Source of the DNA: Alviniconcha marisindica
Taxonomy: Eukaryota > Mollusca > Gastropoda > Provannidae
Assembly (NCBI GenBank): GCA_018857735.1
Contig: JABMCL010000865.1
Span: 297,001-361,000 of the forward strand
Reading direction: 5' to 3'
DNA: 64,000 bases
A program made the translations under genes and the position numbers. This document shows, piece by piece, positions 36,223-46,196 of this stretch (its first letter is position 1; every line of letters begins with the position of its first letter). Under the pieces are notes generated by a model. That model was not told the DNA's origin, made no database searches, and saw nothing but the letters and a program-made list of their open reading frames with translations.

Positions 36223-38235
36223 ATGCATGCGTGCGTGCATGTGTGTATGTGCATGCATGAATCTGTGAGAGAGAGAAAATGTTAGAAGTGGAAGCAACTA
36301 GCACACACAAATGATGTTGATGAGATTATGGAGAATAAATTTACATTTTTAAATGCTGACACATTTCTTGCAAGGTACAGCAACAATATGCTGGCATTGT
36401 TATGGATCATGCGATGAAATGGTAGCTTTAATTACCCCCCAAATCGAAACAATGAAAAGAGAACACCTATTGGTGAAAGTCAGTCTGAGAGCTCTGTGGC
36501 CACTTCTGTCCCTCTTGTTGCTGTTGCTTAATAGTATTTTTGTCATTTTGCTGGAGCCTTAAAGGGGCACCAAACCCAAGAAGCATTGTGGGCCCTATCA
36601 GTAGGAATGCACAAAATACACACTGCAGTTTTTCGCTTGATTTCCATTCCTATCCTGTGTGTTAAGAATTAATGTTTGAAAGATGCAAAAGCGTGACCGT
36701 GAGTGCTGCCGTTGTGTGCCTAGCAGTCTGCACCACTGACATTGTAAACAAGGCCGGCATATGCGGCAAAAGCATCAAATAACATGTCAGTGCTGACCAT
36801 TTTCTGCTCCTCATTGGTAAAAAGTGGATTGAAATGGCTGCACCCTGAGGAGCTCCGTTTCCAAGCAAGAAAGAATTTCACTTGTACAAATATTGATCAA
36901 ACAAAAAGTGAAGCATGTCAATGAACAGTTCCCACCTAGTCTACATTTTTAGGCCAGAACAACCAAGTGAAGCATGACCACCTAGTCTACTTTTTAAGGC
37001 CAGAACAACCAAGTGAAGTATGTCAATGAACATTTTCCCACCTAGTCTATATTTTTAGGCCAGAACAACCAAGTGAAGCATGTCAATGAACATTTTCCCA
37101 CCTAGTCTCTGTTTTTAGGCCAGAACAACCAAGTGAAGCATGTCAGTGAACATTTTCCCACCTAGTCTATGTTTTTAGGCCAGAACAAAACCAAGTGAAG
37201 CATGTCAGTAAACATTTTCCCACCTTGTCTACATTTTTAGGCCAGAACAACCAAGTGAAACATGTCAATGAACAGTTTCCCTCCCACCTAGCCTACATTT
37301 TTAGGCCAGAACAACCAAGTGAAACATGTCAGTGAACAGTTTCCCACCTAGCCTACATTTTTAGGCCAGCTTGTATTTTTGGCTTGGCTTCCCTTTGCAT
37401 GTGCAATATGTTGCCGTTCTGCAGACTGAAGGAGCAGGATGACGCCTTCAACCGACAGCGCCAGGAATATGAACGAGAAATCCGCCACCTGCGCTTGCTG
37501 CTAAAGGAGAAGGAGGAACTGATCAGAGAAATGCAGGGAGAAAAGAAGTATGTACTCTTTCAGCTGCTTTTCTGATCGCCTTCTAGTTGGTTCACGCACA
37601 GCACCATGCAGCCACGTAACAACTAAACAGTGCTCTAACCACTTCAGTGGATATTCAAAACACGCTGTGTAAAGCTACAGTCACTCATTCAGAGTTGCAT
37701 ACAACTAGAGAGCAGATGCAGAGAATAGCGCTATAGTTGTCATTGCGAAGTGCTTAGGGCTCATCTTGAGATGAGGCACTCAACAAGCACTCATATAAAT
37801 AAAAATGCACATGGGTGCTTGCTTGCCTGAAGCTAATAAAGGATGAATCTAATCCACTGAGTGGACACTTCCTTCCATTTGGGGTGTGGCTGAAATCTGC
37901 TTGCAGAACTGATTTACCTTTACAGTCTGGTCTTTTGCCATTAGGTTAGCATGTTTTGCTGTTAATTTTTTCTCCAGTCATGTATTTTTTAAGGGCCCAG
38001 GAGGCCTTGCAATGAGCAGGTCATTTAGCTTGCATTAAATTATCACCTTACTCGGTCTCAGAGTGTGAGCTTTGGTGAACTGGAAACCTTTGTCTCTGTT
38101 GAAAGTGTGCATAAACTGTTGACAGTTTTTGTAAAATCTTGTGTGTGTGTGTGTGTGTGTATGTGTGTATGTGTGTGTGTGTGTGTGTGTGTTGTGTGTG
38201 TGTGTGTGTGTATGTGTGTATGTGTGTATGTGTGT

Positions 38236-38291
<56 letters not shown>

Positions 38292-38464
38292 ACAGAGGGG
38301 TGGAAGAGGACCTAGAGACCATGTGGCAGGCAGTTACCTCAGAGAACCAGCGCCTCAAAGACACGATCAGGAACTCCGTCTACAAACTGCGCGAGCACCC
38401 TTCACTCAGAGCTGCGCTTGATGAGGAAGAAGAACTGGAGCAGCTTGTGCACTTCTCAGAGTAA
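17767..38464 (+). CDS. CEP89: Centrosomal protein of 89 kDa (CEP89/CCDC123), 21 exons
   Basis: CEP89 is a coiled-coil protein of the distal appendages of the mother centriole, needed for ciliogenesis. Exons: 17767-17814, 19290-19513, 19941-20065, 21272-21366, 22049-22156, 23202-23280, 24843-25022, 27582-27749, 28238-28383, 29677-29727, 30343-30545, 31577-31692, 32267-32447, 32731-32794, 33462-33565, 33944-34043, 34645-34686, 35120-35209, 36031-36077, 37425-37547, 38296-38464. All phases agree, giving 820 residues (human about 783). Recognisable blocks match vertebrate CEP89: a Pro-rich N terminus, D-L-Y-A-V-P (exon 4), L-S-R-Y-Q-A-K-F-R (exon 9), G-L-P-A-E-G-P-V-P-S-W-L (exon 10), K-R-Y-L-A-P-L-F-L-A-Y-D-D (exon 11) and L-V-L-E-E-N-Q-I-L-L-E-Q-L (exon 12). 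The N-terminal third is disordered and the rest is coiled coil. The ATG follows AAAA and begins M-I-G-R-R-K, like the basic N terminus of the family. Confidence 0.93.
20720..20965 (-). mobile_element. SINE-like element, partial copy
   Basis: Shares with 11640-12245 the segments around TGGTGTACACAGAA, TTTCATATGGCACCAGCCAT and the TTTAGCTGTAACCTACC region. It lies in CEP89 intron 3 and lacks the tail. Confidence 0.7.
21425..21605 (-). repeat. Dispersed repeat family B, partial inverted copy
   Basis: Shares CAATCAGTCAGACATACTG and the following GCTGTTATTTTGCTTGACC with 26455-26800, then passes into a (GT)n tract at 21573-21603. Confidence 0.65.
22258..22324. repeat. (CA)n microsatellite
   Basis: About 33 uninterrupted CA units in CEP89 intron 5. 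Other similar tracts: (TA)n 18916-18943, (GT)n 19692-19741, (AC)n 22852-22885, (GT)n 33637-33694, (GT)n 36158-36221. Confidence 0.97.
22884..23201 (+). repeat. Tandem copies of the CEP89 exon 6 acceptor region
   Basis: Four copies of TTTTGTTGACAG followed by ATGATGAGGATGACTGAGGG (variants) have intact AG ends, with pseudo-exon starts at 22940, 23006, 23075 and 23133, before the true exon start at 23202. A partial copy begins at 22886. Spacing is 58-69 bp. Confidence 0.88.
24270..24550. repeat. Degenerate short tandem repeat
   Basis: Repeats of TGACCCATCTGACTTCTGATC at about 10-21-bp periods in CEP89 intron 6. No gene evidence. Confidence 0.8.
25226..26411. mobile_element. piggyBac-like transposon remnant inserted in CEP89 intron 7
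   Basis: The element begins CTCTTTCATCCCTG (25226-25239) and ends CAGGGATGAAAGAG (26398-26411), perfect 14-bp inverted repeats, flanked on both sides by TTAA (25222-25225 and 26412-26415), the target site of piggyBac elements. A second, subterminal inverted repeat (CATTCCTG near 25277 and CAGGAATG near 26330) is also visible. Its 1.19 kb is too short for a full transposase. It lies in the intron between CEP89 exons 7 and 8. Confidence 0.85.
25554..25760 (+). pseudogene. Truncated acidic ORF inside the piggyBac-like element
   Basis: From ATG (AAGATGGCG) a 68-residue ORF rich in Asp, Glu, Ser and Phe runs to a stop. Acidic N-terminal regions are common in piggyBac-type transposases, but no catalytic Asp domain follows. 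A continuation in another frame (about 25745-25914) suggests a frameshifted remnant. I cannot assign a domain; an unrelated cargo ORF is possible. Confidence 0.4.
26455..26800 (-). repeat. Dispersed repeat family B, inverted copy with internal (GT)n
   Basis: Reverse complement of the 16145-16515 copy: CAATCAGTCAGACATACTGA, (GT)n at 26598-26646, GCATGTATCTGACCAGTTAC and GGTTTCCGTGAACCACTTTC. It lies just downstream of the piggyBac-like element. Confidence 0.7.
27582..31692 (+). CDS. CEP89: CEP89 conserved core (exons 8-12)
   Basis: This is the most diagnostic part of the gene. Exon 8 opens the first coiled coil, exon 9 carries L-S-R-Y-Q-A-K-F-R-P-L-S, exon 10 (51 bp) the short Pro-rich linker ending S-W-L, exon 11 the Y-L-A-P-L-F-L-A-Y block, and the exon 11/12 junction splits the Trp codon of S-E-W-Q-R-L-Q-E-Q-A. 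Order and spacing match vertebrate CEP89, which excludes a generic coiled-coil protein. Confidence 0.92.
28058..28237 (+). repeat. Two decayed copies of CEP89 exon 9 start
   Basis: GTTTCAG followed by ACAAGGAAGGAGCAGAGA and AGAATCGCCAGC occurs at 28058 and 28149, before the true exon at 28238. Spacing is 91 and 89 bp. The copies include about 60 bp of exon sequence but then end in TGAACTGAA-type stops. Confidence 0.88.
28855..29155. repeat. About 20-bp repeat of CCATTGGCCAGTCAGGTAACT
   Basis: About a dozen units, each carrying ATTGGCC (CCAAT on the minus strand), in CEP89 intron 9. Confidence 0.88.
31090..31560. repeat. GATGAT-type degenerate repeat upstream of CEP89 exon 12
   Basis: Repeats of GATGATTAGGAAGATGTTTG with GTGGTGATAAT run to within about 15 bp of the acceptor at 31576. 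The pyrimidine tract before that acceptor is very weak (GATGATGACGTCACAG). Confidence 0.8.
31855..32035 (+). mobile_element. SINE-like element, partial copy
   Basis: Shares TGGTGTACACAGAG, GTTTCATGTGGCACCAGCCA and the segment through GATATTCACAAA with the other copies. It ends near AGAGCTATG and lies in CEP89 intron 12. Confidence 0.7.
34165..34445. repeat. About 43-bp minisatellite
   Basis: About six units of CCTGGGAGTTCCAGTCAGGA plus GCATGGCAGGCAGTAAACAT in CEP89 intron 16. Confidence 0.9.
34845..35119 (+). repeat. Six 44-bp copies of the CEP89 exon 18 acceptor
   Basis: GTTGCAG|GTGAAATATGAAC or GTTGCAG|GTAAAATATGAAC recurs with AG-end positions giving pseudo-exon starts at 34856, 34900, 34944, 34988, 35032 and 35076, each exactly 44 bp apart and 44 bp from the true exon start at 35120. 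Confidence 0.93.
35223..35830. repeat. 33-bp minisatellite after CEP89 exon 18 donor
   Basis: About 18 units of ATGTCAGGATGTACTGTCAT plus CAGCTTGCTGGTT. It starts about 15 bp after the donor at 35209. The 33-bp period keeps all three plus frames open, giving spurious 120-208-codon ORFs. Confidence 0.95.
36905..37375. repeat. About 60-bp minisatellite
   Basis: About eight units with CCAAGTGAAGCATGTCAATG and CCCACCTAGTCTACATTTTT in CEP89 intron 19, ending about 50 bp before exon 20. Confidence 0.92.
37595..37805 (+). mobile_element. SINE-like element, 3' part with tail
   Basis: Shares CGTAACAACTAAACAGTGCT, the AACTAGAGAGCAGATGCAGA segment and the tail CTTGAGATGAGGCACTCAAC, then ends in AAATAAAAAT. 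It lies in CEP89 intron 20. Confidence 0.7.
38141..38291. repeat. (TG)n tract directly before the last CEP89 acceptor
   Basis: About 150 bp of TG with rare A interruptions, ending GTGCACAG at the acceptor of exon 21 (38296). On the transcript this is a UG-repeat in the position of the polypyrimidine tract. Confidence 0.95.
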
Positions 38465-41165
38465 ACATCCTGGGACAGAGCTCTCTTGGAAGGGATCACC
38501 CTTAACAAACCAGGTCAAGTGAGTCACAAGGGCAAAAGCAAAGCTTGGGTGTGAAAAATAGTGAGAGTGTGCAGAGGCTTTGTCGTGTGCATGGTAACCT
38601 GCAAGTCTAAACCACACTTCCAACCTCAGTTACCTTGGTGACCTCACCTCAAGAAGACTCCTTAGGAATTATCCATGAGGAGGAATCAGATTGTTCTTTG
38701 TTCTTACACTGTTGAGAGAAAAGGGGATGTGCACATGTGAAGCCTAAATGGCTTCTGCAGTTCAGGTAAAATCATCCATCCTGTTTTGCCATTCGTTCCA
38801 GATGTCCTGTGCTGGATGATTTTAGTGTTTCCATGTTGCATTCTGAAATGAAAAAAGCCTGTAAACCTCGATGCAGGCTGTTCTGTTTGAAATGTGGAAA
38901 AATAGTTGTGCTATTGCAGAAATGGGAAGGCATGGCAGCAAAATATTGTTATTCCATGTCATGTGAGTATTGTCTGGAAACATCTGCAAAGTATTCATTT
39001 TGAACTTTCCAGTTACCTTTTTTTATTTTCTTGTCATGCTTTTTATTACATAGATCACACACAGTGTCGGGCAGAACAGTTCCATCGGTACACTGAAAGT
39101 GCAACAGCACATGTGGTAGCCCAGTCTCAGTGGCCTAGTGAAAAATGTCTTGTCTAGTAGAACAACCCTGATGGTGTAAGTAAAATGCAACAGCATGTTT
39201 GATACATCTGTGATATACAACATACAACTGTGATGGTATGCTAATATATATCACAATATACAACTGTGATGGTGTACTAAAATAACAGTATGTCATGTAG
39301 AACAACTTTTGTGACACATTGAAAATGTTATATTGTGTCTTGTCAGTTTAGATGACAGCTGAAGGCCAGATGTTTTCTCCCTCTAAATGAACCTGTGATG
39401 TACTAGTGCCATTTCACTCTGAGGGAGCAGAGCTCTTGGCAGCTTTCACCCATGAAGAATGAGCTACTGGACATTTTTCTGACTGTCTTACTGCATTTCA
39501 GAAGATTTCATGGATGGACTTCAACCATTTTCCACTTATGATTCATATTTCTGTGAACAATGCAGACTGATGTTTTGACTGCCATGATTTGCATCTAACT
39601 CATTCTTGACTGATGTGACCATGGTTGATTCTGCCTAATTTTTTCTTTTCTTTTCAAAATCTAGGTTGGGATTCTGGTAGATATTCTAGTGTCTGTTGTG
39701 TGCTTTTGCCATGCATGTGATGTCACTCAAATGTTATTCTTTTATTTGAGACACTTGGTTCTTCTTTTTTTACGTTGTTTTGTCAGGATAAATATTTGTT
39801 CATGGGCAAAATCTGTGCCTTAAATATCCGTTGTGACTGCCAGTTCATTATCAAAAACAAACCATTGACAGACCAGCATTTTTCATGTGGGTCAAGCTGC
39901 AAATCCTTAGTATATTGTGCAGTGCGGTCATAATATGCACAGTTTTTCTCACATTTATTTTATAACCGTGTGTTTTCAGTGTGAATAACATTTTGTTTGA
40001 TTTCTTATTGTTAGAAGCAGTTGAGAGCTTCACTATGTATATAATATATATATACACATATAATTCATTATACGCAAATTTATCTTGGTGCTGTTTTCAT
40101 CCATCAACCTTGAGCAGCAAATGCTTCAAATACTCTTCATATTATTGTGATATTTCACTTGGTTTTCTGTGCTGATGTGTCAGACTCGAAAGGAGAAAAC
40201 AACTGTTCAGAAGCAGTGGTAATTGACTGTCTAGCGTCATGCAGTGGTACATGTATTATTTTGTGTATCATTCCTGATTTATTTTATTAGTACTGGGGCA
40301 GTTTTTATCGTTGAGTTAGTCTTTGCAATTTTTCCTGGTTTGGACCAAGATAAGACGTCAAAGTCCTGTCCCAGCCTGTAGGCGCTTGACATAGTCTTGT
40401 AAATACCTAGAAGAGTGTGTTTTGTGAATTGAGACTAAAGCACTAACCGTAGCTAGCGTTAAGTGCTGAAGTGAAATATTAAGTGACAGAGGAATAGTGT
40501 TGTACATTGTATGTTTCAGCAACTGTACTTTTTCCAGTAATGCCTGTGATATTTTTGATAGCTCATTTTGTATCAGCTGCATGATTGAGCACATTGTTAT
40601 TTATTGTGGGTAAATTGTATTGCAAGTGTAGTTGAGAAATTCATTCTATTATCTGGATATATTAATACCATAATGAACATCTTTGTTTCAAACATATCAC
40701 TTTTTATCCCCAAATGGGAACTGCTTTTGCATAATGGATCTTTTTAGTCTGAAAGGACACCCACCACCTTTCACATTGTGAACCAGTCTCGAATATTTTC
40801 TATTTTTAATCCAGGACTTGTTTTTTCTTTGTGTGTGTATGTGTGGTTTAAACAAAGCTCATTAGAAGTTATATGTCTTTTTTTATTTTGCATTCTGAAC
40901 CCATCTTTTTATTCTAAAATCAAACGAGCATTAGCATGCTAAAAACCACTGGTATTCTAAAAATCAAACTACAGTTAGCATTTGGAAATGACTGGTATTC
41001 AATTTTGTTTGTTTGTGTGTGTGTGTGTGTGTGTGCATTTTCTCTTTCAAACACACAGATATTTTTTGACCAGTGTTGTAATTCAGTATACAACTGAACA
41101 TCTCCCTTTGGTGCAGAACTGAAGAAGCACAGTGTATTGATTGGTATTGTAGAATCTTAGAGACC
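38465..41165 (+). other. Probable CEP89 3' UTR and downstream sequence
   Basis: A/T-rich unique sequence with no ORF resembling a gene. No AATAAA is seen near the stop. Short AT tracts near 40040. No other feature is supported. Confidence 0.4.
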
Positions 41166-41169
41166 TCCC

Positions 41170-42310
41170 TTTTGAAGTCCACCTTTGCAAAATGAAACCT
41201 TCCCCATCCTATTCACATGTAAATCACAATGAACCTGGGACCACCCCTTTTGAAGTCCGTTGTCAGGTGTAAAACCTATTTACATGTAAATCACAGTGAA
41301 CCCAGGACCACCCCTTTTAAAGTCCACCTTTGTCAGATGTAAAACCTTTCTCTATTTACATGTAAATCACAATGAACCCGGGACCATCCCTTTTGAAGTC
41401 CACCTTTGTCAGATGTCTAAAACCTTTCCCTATTTACATGTAAATCACAAGGAACCCTAGACCACCCCTTTTGAAATCCACCTTTGTCAGTGTAAAACCT
41501 TTCCTATTTACATGTAAATCACAGTGAACTCTGGACCACCCCTTTTGAAGTCCACCTTTGTCAGATGTCTAAAACCTTTCCCTATTTACATGTAAATCAC
41601 AAGGAACCCCGACCACCTCTTTTGAAATCCACCTTTGTCAGTGTAAAACCTTTCCTATTCATATGTAAATCACAGTGAACCCTGGACCACCCCTTTTAAA
41701 GTCCATCTTTGTCAGATGTAAAACCTTTCTCTATTTACATGTAAATCACAATGAACCCGGGACCATCCCTTTTGAAGTCCACCTTTGTCAGATGTCTAAA
41801 ACCTTTCCCTATTTAATGTAAATCACAAGGAACCCTAGACCACCCTTTTTGACATCCACTTTTGTCAGTGTAAAACCTTTCCTATTCACATGTAAATCAC
41901 AGTGAACCCTGGACCACCTCTTTTGAAGTCCACCTTTCTCAGATGTCTAAAACCTTTCCCTGTTTACATGTAAATCACAAGGAACCCTAGACCACCCCTT
42001 TTGACATCCACCTTTGTCAGTGTAAAACCTTTCCTATTCACATGTAAATCACAGTGAACCCTGGACCACCCCTTTTGAAGTCCACCTTTGTCAGATGTCT
42101 AAAACCTTTGCCTATTTACATGTAAATCACAAGGAACCCTGACCACCTCTTTTGAAATCCACCTTTGTCAGTGTAAAACCTTTCCTATTCACATGTAAAT
42201 CACAGTGAACCCTGGACCACCCCTTTTGAAGTCCACCTCTGTCAAATGTGAAACCTTCTCTGTCCTGTTCACATGTTAATGCGGTCACCCCTGGACCACC
42301 CCTCTGGTAA
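41170..42310. repeat. About 80-bp minisatellite
   Basis: About 14 units with CACCCCTTTTGAAGTCCACC, TTTGTCAGATGTCTAAAACC and the palindrome ATTTACATGTAAAT, in the interval between CEP89 and ACIN1. Confidence 0.94.
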
Positions 42311-42411
42311 GACTACTTTTCCTCAGTTTTGAGGCTGGTCTTTAAAGAGGGGGTCCACTGTACTGCTAAGCTGTCCCTCAAAAACCACAATCACATGTGG
42401 GAATAAAGTAC

Positions 42412-42417
42412 ACATGG
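42412..42417 (+). terminator. Candidate polyadenylation signal for CEP89
   Basis: AATAAA appears here, after the minisatellite at 41.17-42.31 kb. I saw no earlier AATAAA after the stop at 38464. This implies a 3' UTR of about 4 kb; use of a variant hexamer closer to the stop is equally possible. Confidence 0.25.
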
Positions 42418-42829
42418 TGGCCATAATGTCCTTTTACCTCTTACACCACAACAGGACGCTGAAATCCAGTTATGAAGCATCACCTAGCGTATATGCATGA
42501 GAATGGGGTCCAGACCAGTCATTGTTTTTTTACCCTTTTTTACCATCGTGTGCACAAATGCCATCTTCACAGACTGCAGCTTCTTTCAGCTGTAGTCTGG
42601 ACCGATGAACCAGTGTATGCTGTTGTACTGTAAAGCAGTTAACTAGGTTCCTTGACAGCTGCGCTTTGACAGGATGATGGATATTTGACTGGAGGTGACT
42701 TTCCGACAGCATTAGACAAGAGACATAAGCTGGGTGGATAACTACTTTTGACTGTGAATAACAATTTGATTTGAAACAACAACCAGACAACCATCCAACA
42801 GACTGCATCTGACTGGTCTTACCCCCCAA

Positions 42830-43385
42830 CAAAATTAGCCATGGGCCAGCTGACCCATATGACTGAACATCCCCCCACCCCCCATTAGCCTTGGGCCAGC
42901 TGACTGCATTTGACTGGACCCCCCCCCCCCCCCAAAAAAAAAGAGCCTTGGGCTAGCTGAACATATGACTGAACACCCCCCACCCCCAATTAGCCTTGGG
43001 CCAGCCGACTGCATTTGACTGGACCCCCCCCCCCCCCCCCCAACAAAATTAGCCTTGGGCCAGCCAACTGCATTTGACTGGGGGCCCCAACAAAATTAGC
43101 CTTGGGCCAGTTGACTGGACCCCCCCCTCCCCCCCCCCCATTAGCCTTGTGCCAGCTGACATATACATGGCTGAACATCCCCCCCCCCATTAGCCTCGGG
43201 TCAGCTGACAGACTCCATTGGACTGGACACCCCCCCCACCCCCCAATTAGCCTTGGGCCAGCTGACGCATATGACTGAACATCCCCCCCTCCCCCATTAG
43301 CCTTGGGTCAGCTGACGCATGCAACTGAACATCCCCCCTCCCCGACAGACTCCATGGACTGGAACCCCCCCCCCCCCCCCTCTTC
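42830..43385. repeat. Minisatellite with long poly-C runs
   Basis: Units with ATTAGCCTTGGGCCAGCTGA and CATTTGACTGGA are separated by C runs of 8-20. The minus strand is strongly G-tract rich. It lies between the two convergent genes. Confidence 0.93.
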
Positions 43386-43936
43386 AGACAACGGACAGAC
43401 AGCACTGGACTGACACCGAGACCCGACATGACTGAACACAACCATTTTGTGATTCTCAGCTACATCTCAGTGGTAAAAGAACTGCTGTCGCTCCTGTGAT
43501 TGCAGTTACTGACCACACAAGATGCCAGTAAACCTCCATTCAGTTTGTCTTAATTTATTGGCAACTCTTGCATATCCAGTCTCAAACAACAGTGTCCGTC
43601 CATTGTTTGTACACATTGCTATAGTTTGGTGTCAGTAGTGATGCAGTTGTTGTTTTTTAATGTTTTTTTTATATATTTGTTTTATATACACAGTTGTCGG
43701 ATAGTTTTGGTATTATGTGCAATGAAGAAAGATATATAATTAACTTGCGTATGATAGTAAAATGTATTATCAATGAGAATGAGAATGAGAATGTATTTTA
43801 CTGCCTTTGCATCATATGACATGGATGCTGCTTTTGAGTGTATGTGCCTTTGACCATCTCTCTCACTCACACACACATATACGCAATTACAGCAGCAAGA
43901 ACCAAAAGAGTTGTAAAGAAAAAATCTTACATTTCT

Positions 43937-43969
43937 TTTATTGTTTTCTCATCAATAAATACATTTATT
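43937..43969 (-). terminator. Candidate ACIN1 polyadenylation signals
   Basis: Two minus-strand AATAAA hexamers lie at 43937-43942 and 43964-43969, implying a 3' UTR of about 2 kb. A plus-strand AATAAA at 43954-43959 lies between them. The stretch 44070-45944 holds no coding exon and is best read as ACIN1 3' UTR. Confidence 0.35.
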
Positions 43970-45944
43970 TGTAAAAAGAAAGGACCCACAATGCCCCATG
44001 GGAACTACCACGGTGTCTGCAGAACTACTTTTTAACACACACAACGTTCACGGGGGGGGGGGGGGGGGGGGAGGAGAGAGGTGATAGTGAGGAAATTCAT
44101 CACACCCATTTAAAACAACAGTTGTAGTACTTGCACACACTTGGTACATGGATGGTGGACACCTAATAAAATCTAGCTGCTGGCCTGTACACTAGAGGTT
44201 TGCCACAAAGACAAATCCTGGGCATGACTTCCAGATCATTGAAAATGAATACAGTAAAATTGCCTCTCATGGGAAATGTGACATTTACATTTTAACAGAA
44301 TGCTGTCAATGACTGGTAATATGAAACATATCACATTTAATCAACGATGAAACAAAACTAAAAGGAAGATCCCCCCCCCCCCCCCTCCAGGTGTCCAGGT
44401 GGCCCAGAAATGAAATGATTAAGAAATAAAAAATCATCTGCAAGTAAGTTTCTACACAAATGTGCATCTTCCACAGTCGCAGACCACACGCAAACTTTCC
44501 ACAGTAATGAGGACAATACCTGAACCACGATCAACCTCACTGGCCACTTTAAAGGCAAGGGGAGAAAGGGGCACACTTCAGTCACACCCACATTTCTGAA
44601 AACACACCATCACTTGATGTGGTCTGTTTCAAGGGCTTCAGAAAACGCACGCATCTCTATCCCATTTCACATCACTAGTTTTTTCCAGTGTGAGTGTGTG
44701 TGTGTCTTTGTGGGTGCATGTTCCGACTGTGAGGGGCAGTGTGTGTCGCACACTTCGCTCCCCTTTGCAGCATGCATGCACGGAGAGGAGGGTTGGTCCC
44801 GTCTGCTGGCTGCTGCAAAGCTTGGGTGGAACGGTCCAAGTAGAGACACAGAGAGTGTTAGCTGCTGTTAAACAGCAGGGGAACAGGCTGTGTAGGGAGA
44901 GGGCAGCTTACATGCCCACTGGGGTGGGCTCAGTGCCCAGCATTCTGAAAAACACACCACCCTATTTACTTGACATGGTCAGTTGAATCCCACCATCCCT
45001 CTCTACCTGACATGATCAGTTTTAATGGCCAAAGAAAGTTTCAGGAAACATGCCAGCCTGTCTATTAGTCAGTCACAAAGGTCAGAGGTGGGTTAGTAAG
45101 GAAGGTTCTTAGTGCCCAGTCAGGCTTCTGTCACAGGAGAGAGCGACACACCAGACAAACCCAACTGCGTAAAAAATAAAATTCCCATTCCCCGGACACT
45201 CATTCCAACTACAACCTAAGCTGCTGCTATGGACGGGGCAGACAATAAAATGCAGAGCAAGGTGCCATCAGATCACTTACTTCACCGCATCAAGTCAATG
45301 CCCAGGCTACACAACCCCAACCCACGCATCCACACCTGCAAGCTTCTCTCCCTGCCCCACAAGGAACACTTCAAACCCACCAACAGGCAGCTTACAAAAT
45401 GGGAGAAATCAACAGAGAACTTGCCCCACACCCAAACCTGTCCTCAACAGTTCTAACAATCTTGAGATATACACCATACTTCTGCTTTAGTGATTCTGCA
45501 TACCCACAGACATGCTACTAACATCAAGCTCGCGTGGGTACTACATGTTCCACTCCAAAGCACAATGGACCAATGAAACTGGTCAATACACCAAAAGGAA
45601 GCCACCAAGGGAGGCTGGCCACTCAAGTCAAACGAATCAACTGTCAAAGCTGAATGCAAACAGCCAGCAAGAGCTGAAACTCTGGCACCAAAGCCAACAA
45701 AACACTGCCTGCAACTTCCGACAAATTCTTACCATTGCCAACGATTAATAATGAACACTGGTAAAAAAGACAATTACTAGTTTTAAAAGAAAAGTATACC
45801 CATGAAGTTGTGTCAAAAACGTTCACTCACACATGACCTGTCTGAACAATGATGACAATGATGTTCACTTACCCCACCCCTCCCAACAGGGGGTGTGTTA
45901 GGTGTTAAAACCACAAAATGATCCCAGTTTCTTATCCATCAGGT

Positions 45945-46196
45945 CTACCTGCGCCGGCGGTCCCGACTTCGACTTCGCTCTTGCCTTGCACCCCGATCTC
46001 GGCTGCCACTTCTGCCCCCCCTTCGCTTGTCCCGGTCATCATCACGACTGCGACCCCGGTCCCTCTGGCTCTGGCGCTCTCTCTCCCGTTCCCTTTCCCT
46101 CTCCCGCTCTCTGTCTCGTGGTCCCCTGTTGACGCTGTCTCGATCTCGCTGGCGGTCTCGGTCCACACCTCGCTCTCTAGAAGGGCTTGGCCCATC
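45945..46196 (-). CDS. ACIN1: ACIN1 terminal exon, Arg/Glu/Asp-rich tail
   Basis: The last exon starts after TTGCAG and encodes D-G-P-S-P-S-R-E-R, then a long run of R-E and R-D pairs, ending R-R-R-R before TAG at 45947-45945. The RE/RD tail is the typical C terminus of Acinus. Confidence 0.9.
   Translation of the reverse strand, partial: DGPSPSRERGVDRDRQRDRDSVNRGPRDRERERERERERERQSQRDRGRSRDDDRDKRRGGRSGSRDRGARQERSRSRDRRRR

Noticed and set aside
36021..38421. ORFs of alternating Cys-Val or His-Thr
   Set aside because: They are translations of (GT)n/(CA)n microsatellites.
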